This document shows positions 1 through 12,647 of a stretch of DNA of 64,000 bases, piece by piece; the first letter of the stretch is position 1; each line of letters begins with the position of its first letter. Both the position numbers and the translations under genes were made by a program. The stretch comes from Melastoma dodecandrum (taxonomy: Eukaryota > Streptophyta > Magnoliopsida > Myrtales > Melastomataceae). The stretch is from assembly GCA_029817715.1 (NCBI GenBank), contig JARUPY010000533.1, forward strand, positions 1,384,001 through 1,448,000, given 5' to 3'. A model generated the notes under the pieces. It saw only the letters and a program-made list of their open reading frames with translations, ran no database searches and was not told the DNA's origin.

Positions 1-125
1 TCACTTCCGCATAAGAGCTTTTACGATAATCATCTAGTACATCCTAATAATCATGTTTTGCCAAAGATAGCAGTTGCCCTTGAATCGGAACCGGAGTTCC
101 TCTTGGACAGGTCACCCATCCTTAC

Positions 126-308
126 CGGCGGAGTCCAAGTCTGTGTTCTTCGTCCATCGCGCTGCCTTCGCGCCTCCTCGGGGGACCCATATCTCCTCTT
201 CCGAAGCAGAACATGTTTGGAGGATGTGTTGAGACCAGAGGTTGCAGAGAGGAGTTTAGCTTAGATAAAGGGGTGAAATTAGGAGAGAAGGGAGGGCAGT
301 TTATATAG
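126..308 (-). promoter_or_regulatory. Possible minus-strand promoter and first exon of a gene leaving the left edge
   Basis: Read on the minus strand, CTATATAAA at 308-300 is a good TATA box. About 90 bases downstream an ATG at 214 opens a short frame that reaches a consensus donor (CCG|GTAAGG) after base 126. This looks like a promoter plus a first exon of a divergent neighbour of the phosphate transporter, with the rest of the gene outside the window. The short peptide is not recognisable, and the exon could equally be untranslated. A homologous transcript would settle it. Confidence 0.3.
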
Positions 309-340
309 GAGTTGGGGAAGTGGAGAGGGGATCTTCCTTG

Positions 341-348
341 GCATATAC
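341..348. promoter_or_regulatory. P1BS-type phosphate-starvation element
   Basis: GCATATAC fits the palindromic consensus GNATATNC bound by PHR1-type MYB factors. It lies about 440 bases upstream of the PHT1 start codon, the usual setting for this element, and between the two opposed TATA boxes. The match is to an eight-base degenerate motif, so chance occurrence is possible; its placement in front of a phosphate transporter raises the odds. Confidence 0.5.
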
Positions 349-710
349 TTGGGGCTGATGGCATAAGCCACTTCTTTTTCGAAACTCTTTCCACGTCACG
401 GGACTTTTTCACCTTCATCTTTAAAATATTCCAACAGGATATTGTCCAGGATTGTCTGCATGGCAAAATTAGGAGCACTGGATCTTGAGTTGAAATCCCC
501 CCCCCCCCCCCAAAAAGAGAAAATATCTTCCATGTTATTCACAAAAATAATAAGTGATTTTAATTTTTGGGATCAGCAAAGACTGAAATCAAGTTCTGTT
601 ACTGGAACAGAGATTTTCACTGCGAGATCGGATGAACAAATCTGTTCGAATGTTCACAAAATATGCTTTATTTATCCCCCTGCACAGATTTCTTCCATTC
701 CATCCCCCCC

Positions 711-719
711 TTTATATAC
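711..719 (+). promoter_or_regulatory. TATA box of the phosphate transporter gene
   Basis: TTTATATAC lies about 70 bases upstream of the ATG at 787, implying a short leader of roughly 40 bases. A 15-base C run (497-511) lies further upstream. Confidence 0.55.
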
Positions 720-786
720 ACACGCATTCGCAATCCAAGGGGGAGTTTACATCAGTTGGTAGCGTTCGACAGTTTCCCTTGTAGCC

Positions 787-2418
787 ATGGCGAACGATCA
801 GCAACTCGATGTCCTCAACGTGATGGATCAGGCGAGGACTCAGCTCTACCACTTCACGGCTGTGGTGATCGCCGGGATGGGATTCTTCACCGATGCCTAC
901 GACCTCTTCTCCATATCCCTCGTTACCAAGCTCCTCGGTCGTATTTACTACACTTCCGGCACCTCGAAACCTGGTAGCCTCCCCCCAAACGTCGCTTCCG
1001 CTGTCAATGGGGTGGCATTGTGTGGGACGTTGGCCGGGCAACTATTCTTTGGGTGGCTTGGAGATAGGCTGGGGAGGAAGCGCGTCTATGGGATCACGCT
1101 TGTTCTCATGATCGTGTGCTCGATATGCTCTGGGTTGTCGTTCGGACACTCGCCCAAGATGGTCATGGCCACGCTTTGCTTCTTTAGGTTCTGGCTTGGG
1201 TTTGGGATTGGCGGGGATTACCCTTTGTCGGCCACGATCATGGCTGAGTACTCGAACAAGAGAAGCCGAGGGAGTTTTATTGCCGCTGTGTTCTCTATGC
1301 AGGGATTTGGGATCCTAGTAGGAGGTGCCGTGGCGATCCTCGCCTCGACCATCTTCGGGACGCTTTTCCCAGCAAAATCATTTGCGGTCGACCCGATTGG
1401 GTCCACCGTGCCGGAGGCTGACTATGTCTGGCGGATCATACTCATGTTCGGTGCTCTCCCTGCAGCCCTTACGTATTATTGGAGGATGAAGATGCCCGAG
1501 ACCCCACGCTACACCGCGCTCGTTGCCAAGAATGCGGAACAGACCCGTACCGACATGCAGAAGGTTCTCCAGATGGAAATCGCACCAGAGAAGATTGTTT
1601 TGGATATCGAGTCGCCCAGGTCGCCCAGGCCGACCAAGAAATTGAACGAGTTCGGGCTTTTCTCCAGAGAGTTCATGAGCAGGCACGGCCTCCACTTGCT
1701 TGGCACCACAACCACCTGGTTCATGATCGACGTCGCATACTACAGCCAGAATCTATTCCAGAAGGACATATTCAGCGCGATCGGTTGGATCCCAGCAGCC
1801 AAAACAATGAGCGCCCTCGACGAGCTGTACAGGATTGCACGAGCCCAGACCCTGATAGCTCTGTGCGGGACCGTCCCAGGATATTGGTTCACGGTATTCC
1901 TCATCGACCACCTCGGTCGCTACGTGATCCAACTCATCGGCTTTGCTTTCATGTCCATATTCATGTTTGCTCTCGCCTTCCCTTACGAGCACTGGACCAA
2001 GGAAGGGAACCACATCTGGTTTGTGGTCCTTTATGGCCTAACCTTCTTCTTCGCCAACTTCGGCCCCAACAGCACCACCTTTGTGGTGCCGGCAGAAATC
2101 TTCCCGGCAAGATTCCGTGCAACCTGCCACGGGATATCGGCCGCGTCTGGGAAAGCGGGGGCTATTGTTGGCGCGTTCGGGTTCCTCTACGCCGCCCAGA
2201 GCCAGAACAAGGCGAAGGCAGACTCTGGATACCCTGCAGGGATAGGAATACGGAACTCCCTGTTCGTGCTCACAGGGATTAACCTGATCGGGCTGGTGCT
2301 TACGTTCATGTTGGTGCCTGAGTCGAAGGGGAAGTCGCTCGAGGAGATTACGAAGGAGAATGAAGATACCGACGACCGGATTCCGGCACCTTCCGACGGG
2401 GTCTCAACTGCCGTCTGA
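787..2418 (+). CDS. PHT1: High-affinity inorganic phosphate transporter, PHT1 family
   Basis: Plasma-membrane H+/phosphate symporter of the major facilitator superfamily, which takes phosphate up from soil or moves it between tissues. The frame is an uninterrupted 543 codons, and PHT1 proteins are usually 520-550 residues. The PHT1 signature [11 protein letters not shown] is at residues 142-152, the MFS loop motif [11 protein letters not shown] lies between TM2 and TM3, and the hydrophobic profile fits 12 segments with a long central hydrophilic loop. The C-terminal tail ([13 protein letters not shown]) is typical. A P1BS site and a TATA box lie upstream. An AATAAA polyadenylation-like signal overlaps the stop codon. 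Which PHT1 subgroup it belongs to cannot be told without a tree; synteny suggests comparison with PHT1;4 and PHT1;7. Confidence 0.96.
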   Translation: MANDQQLDVLNVMDQARTQLYHFTAVVIAGMGFFTDAYDLFSISLVTKLLGRIYYTSGTSKPGSLPPNVASAVNGVALCGTLAGQLFFGWLGDRLGRKRVYGITLVLMIVCSICSGLSFGHSPKMVMATLCFFRFWLGFGIGGDYPLSATIMAEYSNKRSRGSFIAAVFSMQGFGILVGGAVAILASTIFGTLFPAKSFAVDPIGSTVPEADYVWRIILMFGALPAALTYYWRMKMPETPRYTALVAKNAEQTRTDMQKVLQMEIAPEKIVLDIESPRSPRPTKKLNEFGLFSREFMSRHGLHLLGTTTTWFMIDVAYYSQNLFQKDIFSAIGWIPAAKTMSALDELYRIARAQTLIALCGTVPGYWFTVFLIDHLGRYVIQLIGFAFMSIFMFALAFPYEHWTKEGNHIWFVVLYGLTFFFANFGPNSTTFVVPAEIFPARFRATCHGISAASGKAGAIVGAFGFLYAAQSQNKAKADSGYPAGIGIRNSLFVLTGINLIGLVLTFMLVPESKGKSLEEITKENEDTDDRIPAPSDGVSTAV

Positions 2419-3000
2419 ATAAAACAAATTTTACTTCGTTTTTTTTTTGCTTACGGACTAAATCTCTAGTTAATCCATTTTAATTCGTGGTTAGACATTT
2501 TTCTTTTTACAGAGTTTTATAATTATAATCTCAGGTTTTCTTTTTTGTGCTATATACATATAAAATAAATCCATTTTTACGCTTTTTGAATTTAATTAAT
2601 CCTCCACGTGTAAATAATAACGAATTTAATACTCATAATCATACTTTTTATATTCTCAAAAAGGTTTTGGATTGTAGACTATCCTTAAAAATAATATTAA
2701 ATTTTATGATAATATAATATTCACGAGTATCTTTTTAATAAGTCCGTGCAGAATAGAGTAAAATAATATAATACAATAATCTAAGGCTTGAATATATTAT
2801 TTATGCAATGCACAACAAGCAAACGCACCGTTTCTGGGGTAGCAGTGGAAAAGAATTTATTTATTTATTTATTTCATTTTTCTTGTATTAATCACGATTG
2901 GTTGAATTTGCTTTTGATTATCGTCGGAGACGGATTCCATCAGATCGGCCTGGTGGTGGTGTCGTTGTTTGGAAGGGGGAGAATTTTGAGCAGCGAAATA
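2419..3000. other. Intergenic: PHT1 3' flank and RABE1 upstream region
   Basis: Strongly AT-rich DNA with a short (ATTT)n run near 2856-2875. The last 100 bases are more balanced and probably form the RABE1 leader. No gene seen. Confidence 0.6.
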
Positions 3001-5271
<2,271 letters not shown>

Positions 5272-6065
5272 AGAATCGAAAATGGGTAGTAGCCAACACG
5301 AGAATATTCTTGCAACTGATACCCTGATATTTATGATGGCTTTGGGAAGAAAATTCCAAATCGTGGTGGTTGTACCTGAGGAGGAAGACAAGAAAAGCTT
5401 ATTATTGTGATTATTTCTCTGATTACTGCTGCTGCTTATTTTGGTATTAAAGAGGGGGAGACGGATAATTAACTTCCTGTAGCAGATGGAAATATTTGGT
5501 ATCTATTCTTGTACTCTCAACTTAAGTTGCTGTTTCTTCTTCCTACATTTCAGCTTTCTTAAGGAATGAAAGTGGCAAGTGTTTGGTTTTAGACAGATTG
5601 TCTGTGAGCTTTGGATTGCCTTGTAAATTGCAGAATCCTAACATGATTCTCGATTCAATCATAGTATACACAAACGAGGCAACAGGATAAAGTTGTAATC
5701 TTCCAGACTAAAAATCATGAAAGAATCCATAACAAGTGGTTTGTCAATCACCAGAACAACTTAGGGAAAGACAAAAAAGAAATCCCTCAACTAGCTTCCT
5801 GACATACCCCTTCTCCAAAAAAGGGGGATTATGTTACATGGAGAAGGGAGGTTGTGATCTTTATAAGGATGTGCAAAATAGGAATTAGGAACCTGGTGCT
5901 ACTCAGACAAAAAGATCCCCAAGATCCCAAAAACCCAATGCACCACCAGTTCAGACTAAAAAACCAGTCTCCTATTCTCTTACCGGGTTACTGTTGATCC
6001 ATCCCAGGGATGTACACAACCCCAAAAGAACAAAAAGCTTTGCAAGGGCCAGCTAAGTGGTAGTT
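5272..6065. other. Convergent intergenic region
   Basis: Holds the 3' untranslated regions of RABE1 and of the opposing TDBD gene. No further coding signal seen. Confidence 0.6.
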
Positions 6066-8335
6066 TCAAGATGGCAAGATAGTCTCATCTTTCCCATAGA
6101 TTCGATGGAGTTCACGTGTAGCGGCTTGGTATGATGCTGAGAATAGCAACATGCAGAAAATTATTATTCAGGAAATTATGCATCAAAGTCTGATCGAGCT
6201 TACAAGGCTCAGAGTAGTCGATTATCTCACCTTTCCATGCACGATAGTTCTTCTGGTCAATTGGAGCGCCTGTGACGGTTTGAATTGCATCAAAAAGTAG
6301 TTCTTGGGGTGTGTTCTTGAGTTCCTGAACAACAGCATAGATTGTCTTCCCATTCTCAAAGTAGATGTGATTATTCGGATGCTTGGTTTTGCAACCAGCA
6401 TGTTGCTCGAATTCGTATGCATTCAATGACTGTATGTCCAACAGGGTAAAGCAGTTAGAATACTGCCTCAAAAAACTGGCAGATCAATAAAAGGTCTAAC
6501 CTTTGAGAGGTTGCAATCGCTGCAGGAACAGAGATAGCCAGAACCACTAATGATTCCACGAAGGTTCTTCTGCAATGTATAGGTGCTTTTTAAGGAGTTG
6601 GACCGTATCACAAGAAACATAGGTTCAACAACAAAAATTGAACGAAACAAAGTCATAACCAGAAAAAGCGAGGACATACTTCACGGGACCAGGATACGTA
6701 TTTTACAGGCACTCCATCGAGCATGCCAGTAGATAAAAGGCTCTTTACGTTGGACGGGAAATTGTTTGAAGCAGGTTTCTTCACAGTCTTTGGCTCTTTA
6801 CTCTTCCCGGCATTAGGATTCACCTTGGAAGTGGAACAGCTATTCATAATTGGTCCACTACCCAAGTTCATATTCCTCAGGCCAGGAACTTCTGAGGTGT
6901 GAGTTAATTTATCATTGTCTAACATTAGCCGATAATTTCCGAACATTCCGACAGTCTCATTGATCTCTTGTTCGCCGAGGAAGCCTCCAAAAGATATGAA
7001 ATTGCTCTCACCCCTGTAGTTCTGACCCATCATAAGGGTATTGGGATCTCCTTTTTGATAAATTGAATCCGGTGGTATGATGGTGGAGCCAGCTTTGTCA
7101 TATGTACGGCTGTTTGGTATCATATTCTCCTCCATCTTCCCATAGGATGAACACACAGAAATGAAGTTCTCGTTCATTTTCCCAATATTTGGACCCATAG
7201 AGATGAAATTAGCATGTTCCTTGTCGAAAGAGGAAATCGACGATACAACGCCCGCCTCACCTTTTGCATAGGGAGGAGCCATTGTCATAAACTGACCATC
7301 TCCTTTTGGGAAGGGCCTAGCCAACAAATTATCATCTCCTCTGTCGAAGCTTTGAGCCATACCCATGAGGTTGAAGTCGGCCCTACCGAATGAATGACCT
7401 GCCGACAAAAAATTTTCACCTATTTTAGTAAATCCAGCATCCAGGGGCATAACGTTCTCAGCCCTGTTTGTAGATCCTGTGCCTAGAGACACAGTGCTGC
7501 CATGGCCCTTGTTATAAGCAGCATCGCCCCTTCCGAAATGATCTCCGTTAGGCGCAGAGAAGGTGTTGTCTGGATCCCTCACTTCATTGACCTTAACCTT
7601 TCGGATTCCACCAAAATTCAGAAACAAGGAGGGATCATTCGCACCATGAGACATTGATAAGCTCACGGCAGACTCATTTCCATACTGATCGTCAAAAAAA
7701 TTTCTACTCATCCCGATTTCACCAGTACTGAGTGCTGCCACATCCCTATCAACTAAATTAACAGAATGAACAGCTTCAGATCCACCTAACTGATCCGTCG
7801 GCTGCCCGGAAAGGGACTGAAAATTAGAGTTGTTATCCCAAGAAAAAACACTCGCCAGTCCTTTAACAGCCCCAGTAGTGACTGCTACTAAAGCTTGTCT
7901 TTTATTGCTTAATAATTCAGGTTCAGTTGCACCTGTATCCATAAACCATTGATGACTTCGCTTACCATCGTCTTGTAAGGATTTATCAGAGTTCATATCT
8001 CCATTTGGGATAACAGGAGTTTCTCTTGAAAACAAAAGATTCTTTGGCTCGAAAGACTGAAACAATTAGCCAACAAGAGAGCATTTAAGCACTAGAGAGG
8101 ATATGATTTCCACGCAAGAACAAATCAATGCGTACAAAAGAAGCATATCCCGAACGAAATGGTTATTACAGTACATGTTTTCGCTTGAACTGGCGATAGA
8201 GCTAATTTCCAAAACGCAAGATTTTAGCCGGATGGGCATGGAAGGAACACTCCCGATGTGTCCACATAATGAAGAATACTATATGCATGCAGGCAATACG
8301 ATAGCATTCACATCATAGTATAGAATCCTTACCAT
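6066..8335 (-). CDS. TDBD/Jas-type TPL-binding domain protein (At5g59830-like)
   Basis: Plant nuclear protein of unknown function with a C-terminal Tify-domain-binding (TDBD, Jas TPL-binding) zinc domain. Exons in transcript order: 8335-8333 (the ATG alone), 8056-6680, 6569-6501, 6429-6231 and 6136-6066, giving 572 residues. The zinc-like core is at about 461-520: LRGIISGSGYLCSCSDC, then AYEFEQHAGCKTKHPNNHI and FENGKTIY. It is preceded by GVPVKYVSWSRE and followed by a short alpha-helical tail, SYQAATRELHRIYG. The N-terminus (MSFEPKN...GDMN...KRSHQWFMD) matches my memory of the Arabidopsis family starting MSFQNK. Residues 209-358 are a run of about eleven degenerate 14-residue repeats. Related domains occur in chromatin readers, but no PHD finger or acetyltransferase is visible here. 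Confidence 0.85.
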
Positions 8336-9945
8336 TTCCTTTAATCCAAAACACTACCGTCAGGGGAACTTATGAAGAAATGGGAACAGTGATTATGCCA
8401 CGACCCGTCAGCCTCCTTCGACCGCCCTCACTGACTCGCAGCTACCATCACACCAACAGACCGCCTCCCGATCGTCTTCTCACCAACCCTAGAAACCCCC
8501 AGAGAAACGAAATCAGCTCTCACCAATCAACGCCAATACCAGAAACAGCAAATGCCAAAATGGGCAACCCTTAAAACGATCCACCAACATCACCCAGAAA
8601 CAAAAATTCAATCCTTTATGTTATTATTTTCACAAAAAAAAAAAAAACTACCTTTAAACCACAAACCGTCAAAACACCCCCCCCCCCAAAAAAAAAAAAA
8701 AAAAACACATCCCAAATCAATCTCGTCGAGGCACACTGATTTCCCCAACATGCAACCGACCCAGTAAGCAAAATGAGGGATCACGAGATGAACCCTACCA
8801 AAGCTCCCTCCTTTTAAAGCTTGTCACGAGGGGAAACAAATAAAAAGAGCACACCGCATGTAGAAAATGGGACCCCCACCCCCTGGTCGGGAGATGAGCG
8901 AATGGTTGGTCCCTTGCCCCGGTGGCAACGGAATGAGGAGGGGGGGGAGGAAGGGGACCGCTTCTGGTGCTAGGTTTGGGAGGAGAAGAGGGCCAGAATT
9001 ATAGAAACAAAAGGGGCTTTCATTTTATTTCTCTTTTATCAATCAATCTATAACCCGAGTACGAGGTTGGGAAAGGGTGTGGGAAATGGGAATTTGGAAC
9101 TGGGATGGTTGGTCCCCTCCCCTATCCACCCTACCCCTCACCCATTAATGGTCATAAACACAATGTAATACTTGATCAACATCAAATTACCATCAGAAAA
9201 CACACAGAAGATTGTATCTGTATAGTGATGGTGGGAATTGGATTAGTGGTGCACTTGGGCCGAACATTCGATCTTGTTGGGCCTTATCTTGGCAGGCCTA
9301 AAAGCCCATTTTCTACCAAACTGCGCATGGCATGATATCATCATATTGGATACATACGTACATTCGTGGCTTACCCACTTCTTGTATATTACGATTAATC
9401 CGATTAGTTTTTTTTTTAATTTACTTTTAGCCTTCAGATCGAGTGGTTTATCTCATCTCCAAGTCATGGTTGTAGATGTTCTTTCTTTCTTTCTTTTTTT
9501 TTGTGAATATGGGAATGGGAATGGGTTGAGAAGTGATGACCGCTTTTCGTGCTAAAACCGAGACTTTACGGCATTAATTACGGGCTTATGAAGTTAGACC
9601 GAAAGAGGGTACGATAAGAACGCGCTTTTTTACGTCATGATGACGATGTCATGACATGGCAACCCCCAAAAGAGGGTTTGCGATATGTGGAAAGCATGAC
9701 AAATCCCCATTTTGAAACAAACTCAAAAGAAGGACGTCGTAATAATGATAACACTCTTGATTTGGAGGAAATGAGTGTGAAAGAAGAACGATCTCAATCC
9801 ATTTTCATGACTTCTGTACTTAAATTGTATATATATATGAACAAAATGAATTCCCATTTAAGGAAAAATAATTATTGTATAATTTTTTTTTGTATTTTTT
9901 TGGGTGGGTTGGGTGGGGGGGGGGGGGATAATTTTCTAAACAATT
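8336..9945. other. 5' region of the TDBD gene and intergenic DNA
   Basis: The part nearest 8336 is probably leader of the minus-strand gene. Further on there are poly(A) and poly(C) runs (about 8633-8706), GGGG-rich stretches and a 13-base G run at 9915-9927. No coding region is supported; the small open frames here lack codon bias and known motifs. Confidence 0.5.
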
Positions 9946-10542
9946 CTATAGGTAACAAAATATTGGGGTTGTTGGAGTCCTGACCATGTCGACCTTGGAA
10001 TCGTTCTCCGTAGGAGTCAAGTTCAAATCCAACCACAACACCCTCCTTCCACTCGACTTCCTAACCACTGGGACCGGAGTCACGCGCTGACCGACCCCTG
10101 GCTCGCCTTTCAACAGTGCTAGCTTGATGGTGTTGCTGTTGTTGTTGTTGTTGCGGCTGCTGCTAATATCGTTGATGTCCATGGCAGCTGTCCTGTGCCT
10201 CCTCATGTGCCCTCCGAGAGCTTGCCCGATCGAGAACTCCAGTCCGCATATTGAGCACTCGTGCGTCTTTGGCGGCTTCGTCGGTGGGAACGGCCCATCC
10301 GTTGTCGCCAGCTCGTTGACCGCCTCATCCGTCTTCACCTTCTTGTGGCTTGCCCTGTGACCACCTAGGGCCTGGAACGAGGGGAACTGCCTGTTGCAGG
10401 TCTTGCACTCAAAAACCCTGTTCGAATAGCCCGAGCTGTCCTCCGAGGAGGGAGCGTAGCCGTAGCCACGGGACAGTAGCACGAGACAGTTCGCCATGGA
10501 TGACACGCTGTCGAACCCCGCCTCTCCTGCGCTCCGCTTCAT
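9946..10542 (-). CDS. C2H2 zinc-finger repressor of the ZAT11/ZAT12 class with EAR motif
   Basis: Stress-responsive transcriptional repressor, a single exon of 198 residues. The ATG at 10542 is the first true ATG; two codons upstream is only a GTG. Two plant Q-type fingers are present: CKTCNRQF...[10 protein letters not shown] (46-66) and CSICGLEF...[10 protein letters not shown] (96-116). An L-box-like [15 protein letters not shown] precedes them. The C-terminus has an EAR repression motif, LDLNL (171-175), which recruits TOPLESS-type corepressors. Neighbouring RABE1 and TDBD genes match the setting of ZAT12 in Arabidopsis, but the protein is longer than ZAT12 (about 162 residues), so I do not assign a number. 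Confidence 0.93.
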   Translation of the reverse strand: MKRSAGEAGFDSVSSMANCLVLLSRGYGYAPSSEDSSGYSNRVFECKTCNRQFPSFQALGGHRASHKKVKTDEAVNELATTDGPFPPTKPPKTHECSICGLEFSIGQALGGHMRRHRTAAMDINDISSSRNNNNNSNTIKLALLKGEPGVGQRVTPVPVVRKSSGRRVLWLDLNLTPTENDSKVDMVRTPTTPIFCYL

Positions 10543-10581
10543 CGTCACAGGACCCTGATATTTTCACAAACTCAGGAGAAA

Positions 10582-10602
10582 CAGAGAGAGAGAGAGAGAG
10601 AG
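10582..10602. repeat. (GA)n microsatellite in the ZAT gene leader
   Basis: About ten AG units, read as CT on the transcript, some 40-60 bases upstream of the ATG. GA/CT repeats in plant leaders can bind BPC/GAGA factors; that role is an inference here. Confidence 0.7.
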
Positions 10603-12647
10603 ATGTGTAGAGGAAGGAAGGAAATAATAAATTTGGTGATCACGGAAAGGGAGAGGTTAAATATTTGTACAAGCAAAAGCTACTTTGCCGACTTTTGGAC
10701 TAACTTCATTAAATGAATATGCATATGAACTTAGTTTAATAACTACATTTAGAAGCTAAAAGTTTGACTTTCTCCAAGTGTTAAAGAAAGAAGCTTGATC
10801 AAGTTAAAAAGGGTAGTGGTTCTTCTTGACAGAAGACACTTCTTTAAGATGCGGTCACCAATGACGCAATTCTGTTCCTTTTTAATAATTTTTTTCAGCA
10901 AATCAAGGTCAGAAAGAATGTTAAAAGATGGAATAAAAATTATATCAAGACTTCCTTAATTTTATTTGGGTCTATAGTTAAGATATTAAATGTAAAAAAA
11001 CACAACTCACTAAGCATATTAAATGAAAACACGGTAAGTTCTAAATTGCTAAATTTAAAATACATTAATCAAATCTTAACGGTTGCCTTATGTTAACTCG
11101 TTAACAAAATATTATTATTTTATTTAAGTTGCTACTTGATTATTCTCAGAAACCTTCATTCTACTTCCCAACAGCTCTACTCTATTCTAATATGGTCGCT
11201 AATCGCTAATGCATTGGTATAAAATAAAAGATACTTAGCAGACAAGACCAGAAACAAAATGGAGAAAAATGAGGGGGCCAACCTTTTATGAATTAGTTTA
11301 GCTGATGACTGGGACGGAGTCGGGATCGCCAACACCAAGTGAATGGAAGTTTTCTCTTGTTTGACTCTTAGAACAAACTAAACATTTAAGTCCTCGGATA
11401 CACCTCATCTTGCATGACCTAAAACTACATGTCCCACTGGGAGGACAGACTACTTGAGGCGACCCTATTAAGTTTCTTGACATTTTATGGATTAAAAACC
11501 AGACACGTCGTTAATGAGAAGAAAAAAAAAAACCTTAGACAGCGTACCATGATGTGCGAGCCATAAGCATTTCCTTAGTGTGAAGGGTTAGGTTTGGTTT
11601 CGGCTTGTCATTTTGGCGTAACAATCCCACCACCACAACTACGATTATAATGACTCGTGGGAGAGAGAAGTTTTGGATTGATTATGACACGCCTTCTCCT
11701 TTTTATTCTAATTCAATGTCGCCATTTAGTGCTGAAACCACGAACCAAAGGAGAAACTAATAACAAATGACAACATTGAAGCGATAATTCGAGTTCCACG
11801 AACCAATTATTTCAATGACACCTTGAGAGATTCCATGTTCGAATTTCAACAACTACTTTCCTGTTTCAAAGCTTTTGAACCAACCCATAAACCTCGAAAA
11901 GGAAAATAGCACAAGTTAAAAGGAATATCAGGCTTACACATCATGTGTTCATATTTTACATTATTAATATCTAAACCTTCTCATCTCATCCACACAGTTT
12001 TAGTCAAGGCTAAGTTAAACCCAAAACCAAGCCCTGGATTTGTAGATTTAGTGGATAAGCATTGAGATCAAAATGGGGGCCACCCATTGTTTTCATTTGG
12101 AGTAAACCCCCGTTATGACGTTTCGAGGCAGGCAACTGACAGCCTCTAGTTTTATGCAATTACTTTGCCTCATACGTCACGTAATAAACTGTCATGCGAC
12201 ACGCATGTTTTTGGCAAAGCCGCCGGGGCCTCATTAGGTAAGTCCTAGCCGAGTCGGTAACCGGGGAGATGAAACGGGGTTATTCGAGAAGTGGTGATGG
12301 AGAGTGTCCTCCCGTGGTAAGTTTCGCCTGCACTTGCCCTTCACAAGACGATCTGATGTTAACATATACTCGATCGCAAGCTCAATCAGCAGAATAATTG
12401 AAACGAAGAAATCATTTGAGGTTGGAGAGGAGAATGTTGTGATGTAGGCAAATTCATCTCACAACCCCCATAATAAATCCTTTTTCCTTAACCAAGAAGT
12501 TTATAATGGGCCGGGCTATAGATTTGTGGACCCAGAATCGAGGCCCAATAATGTTAAGCCCATTACACTTGACCCATTAAAAGCCCATGTTCTGAGAAGA
12601 GAGAAAAGTATAGTTTGCTCCCTTTTGAATGAGCAAGCTTCACGTGA
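10603..12647. other. Intergenic, no gene recognised
   Basis: Two kilobases of AT-rich DNA between the ZAT promoter and the ALP1-like 3' end. A 61-codon open frame on the minus strand (11298-11483) is somewhat GC-balanced and may be a repeat fragment, but I do not recognise it. No tRNA or conserved coding signal was found. Confidence 0.5.

Noticed and set aside
1479..2282. 267-codon open frame overlapping the phosphate transporter in another frame
   Set aside because: Shadow of the PHT1 coding sequence; no family motif, and the main frame is unambiguous.
11298..11483. 61-codon cysteine-containing frame in the ZAT-ALP1 spacer
   Set aside because: Uses local codon balance only; no start context, no homology I recognise.
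12230..12290. GC-rich patch that at first looked like a tRNA-type fold
   Set aside because: No consistent acceptor stem, T-loop or anticodon arm could be laid out.
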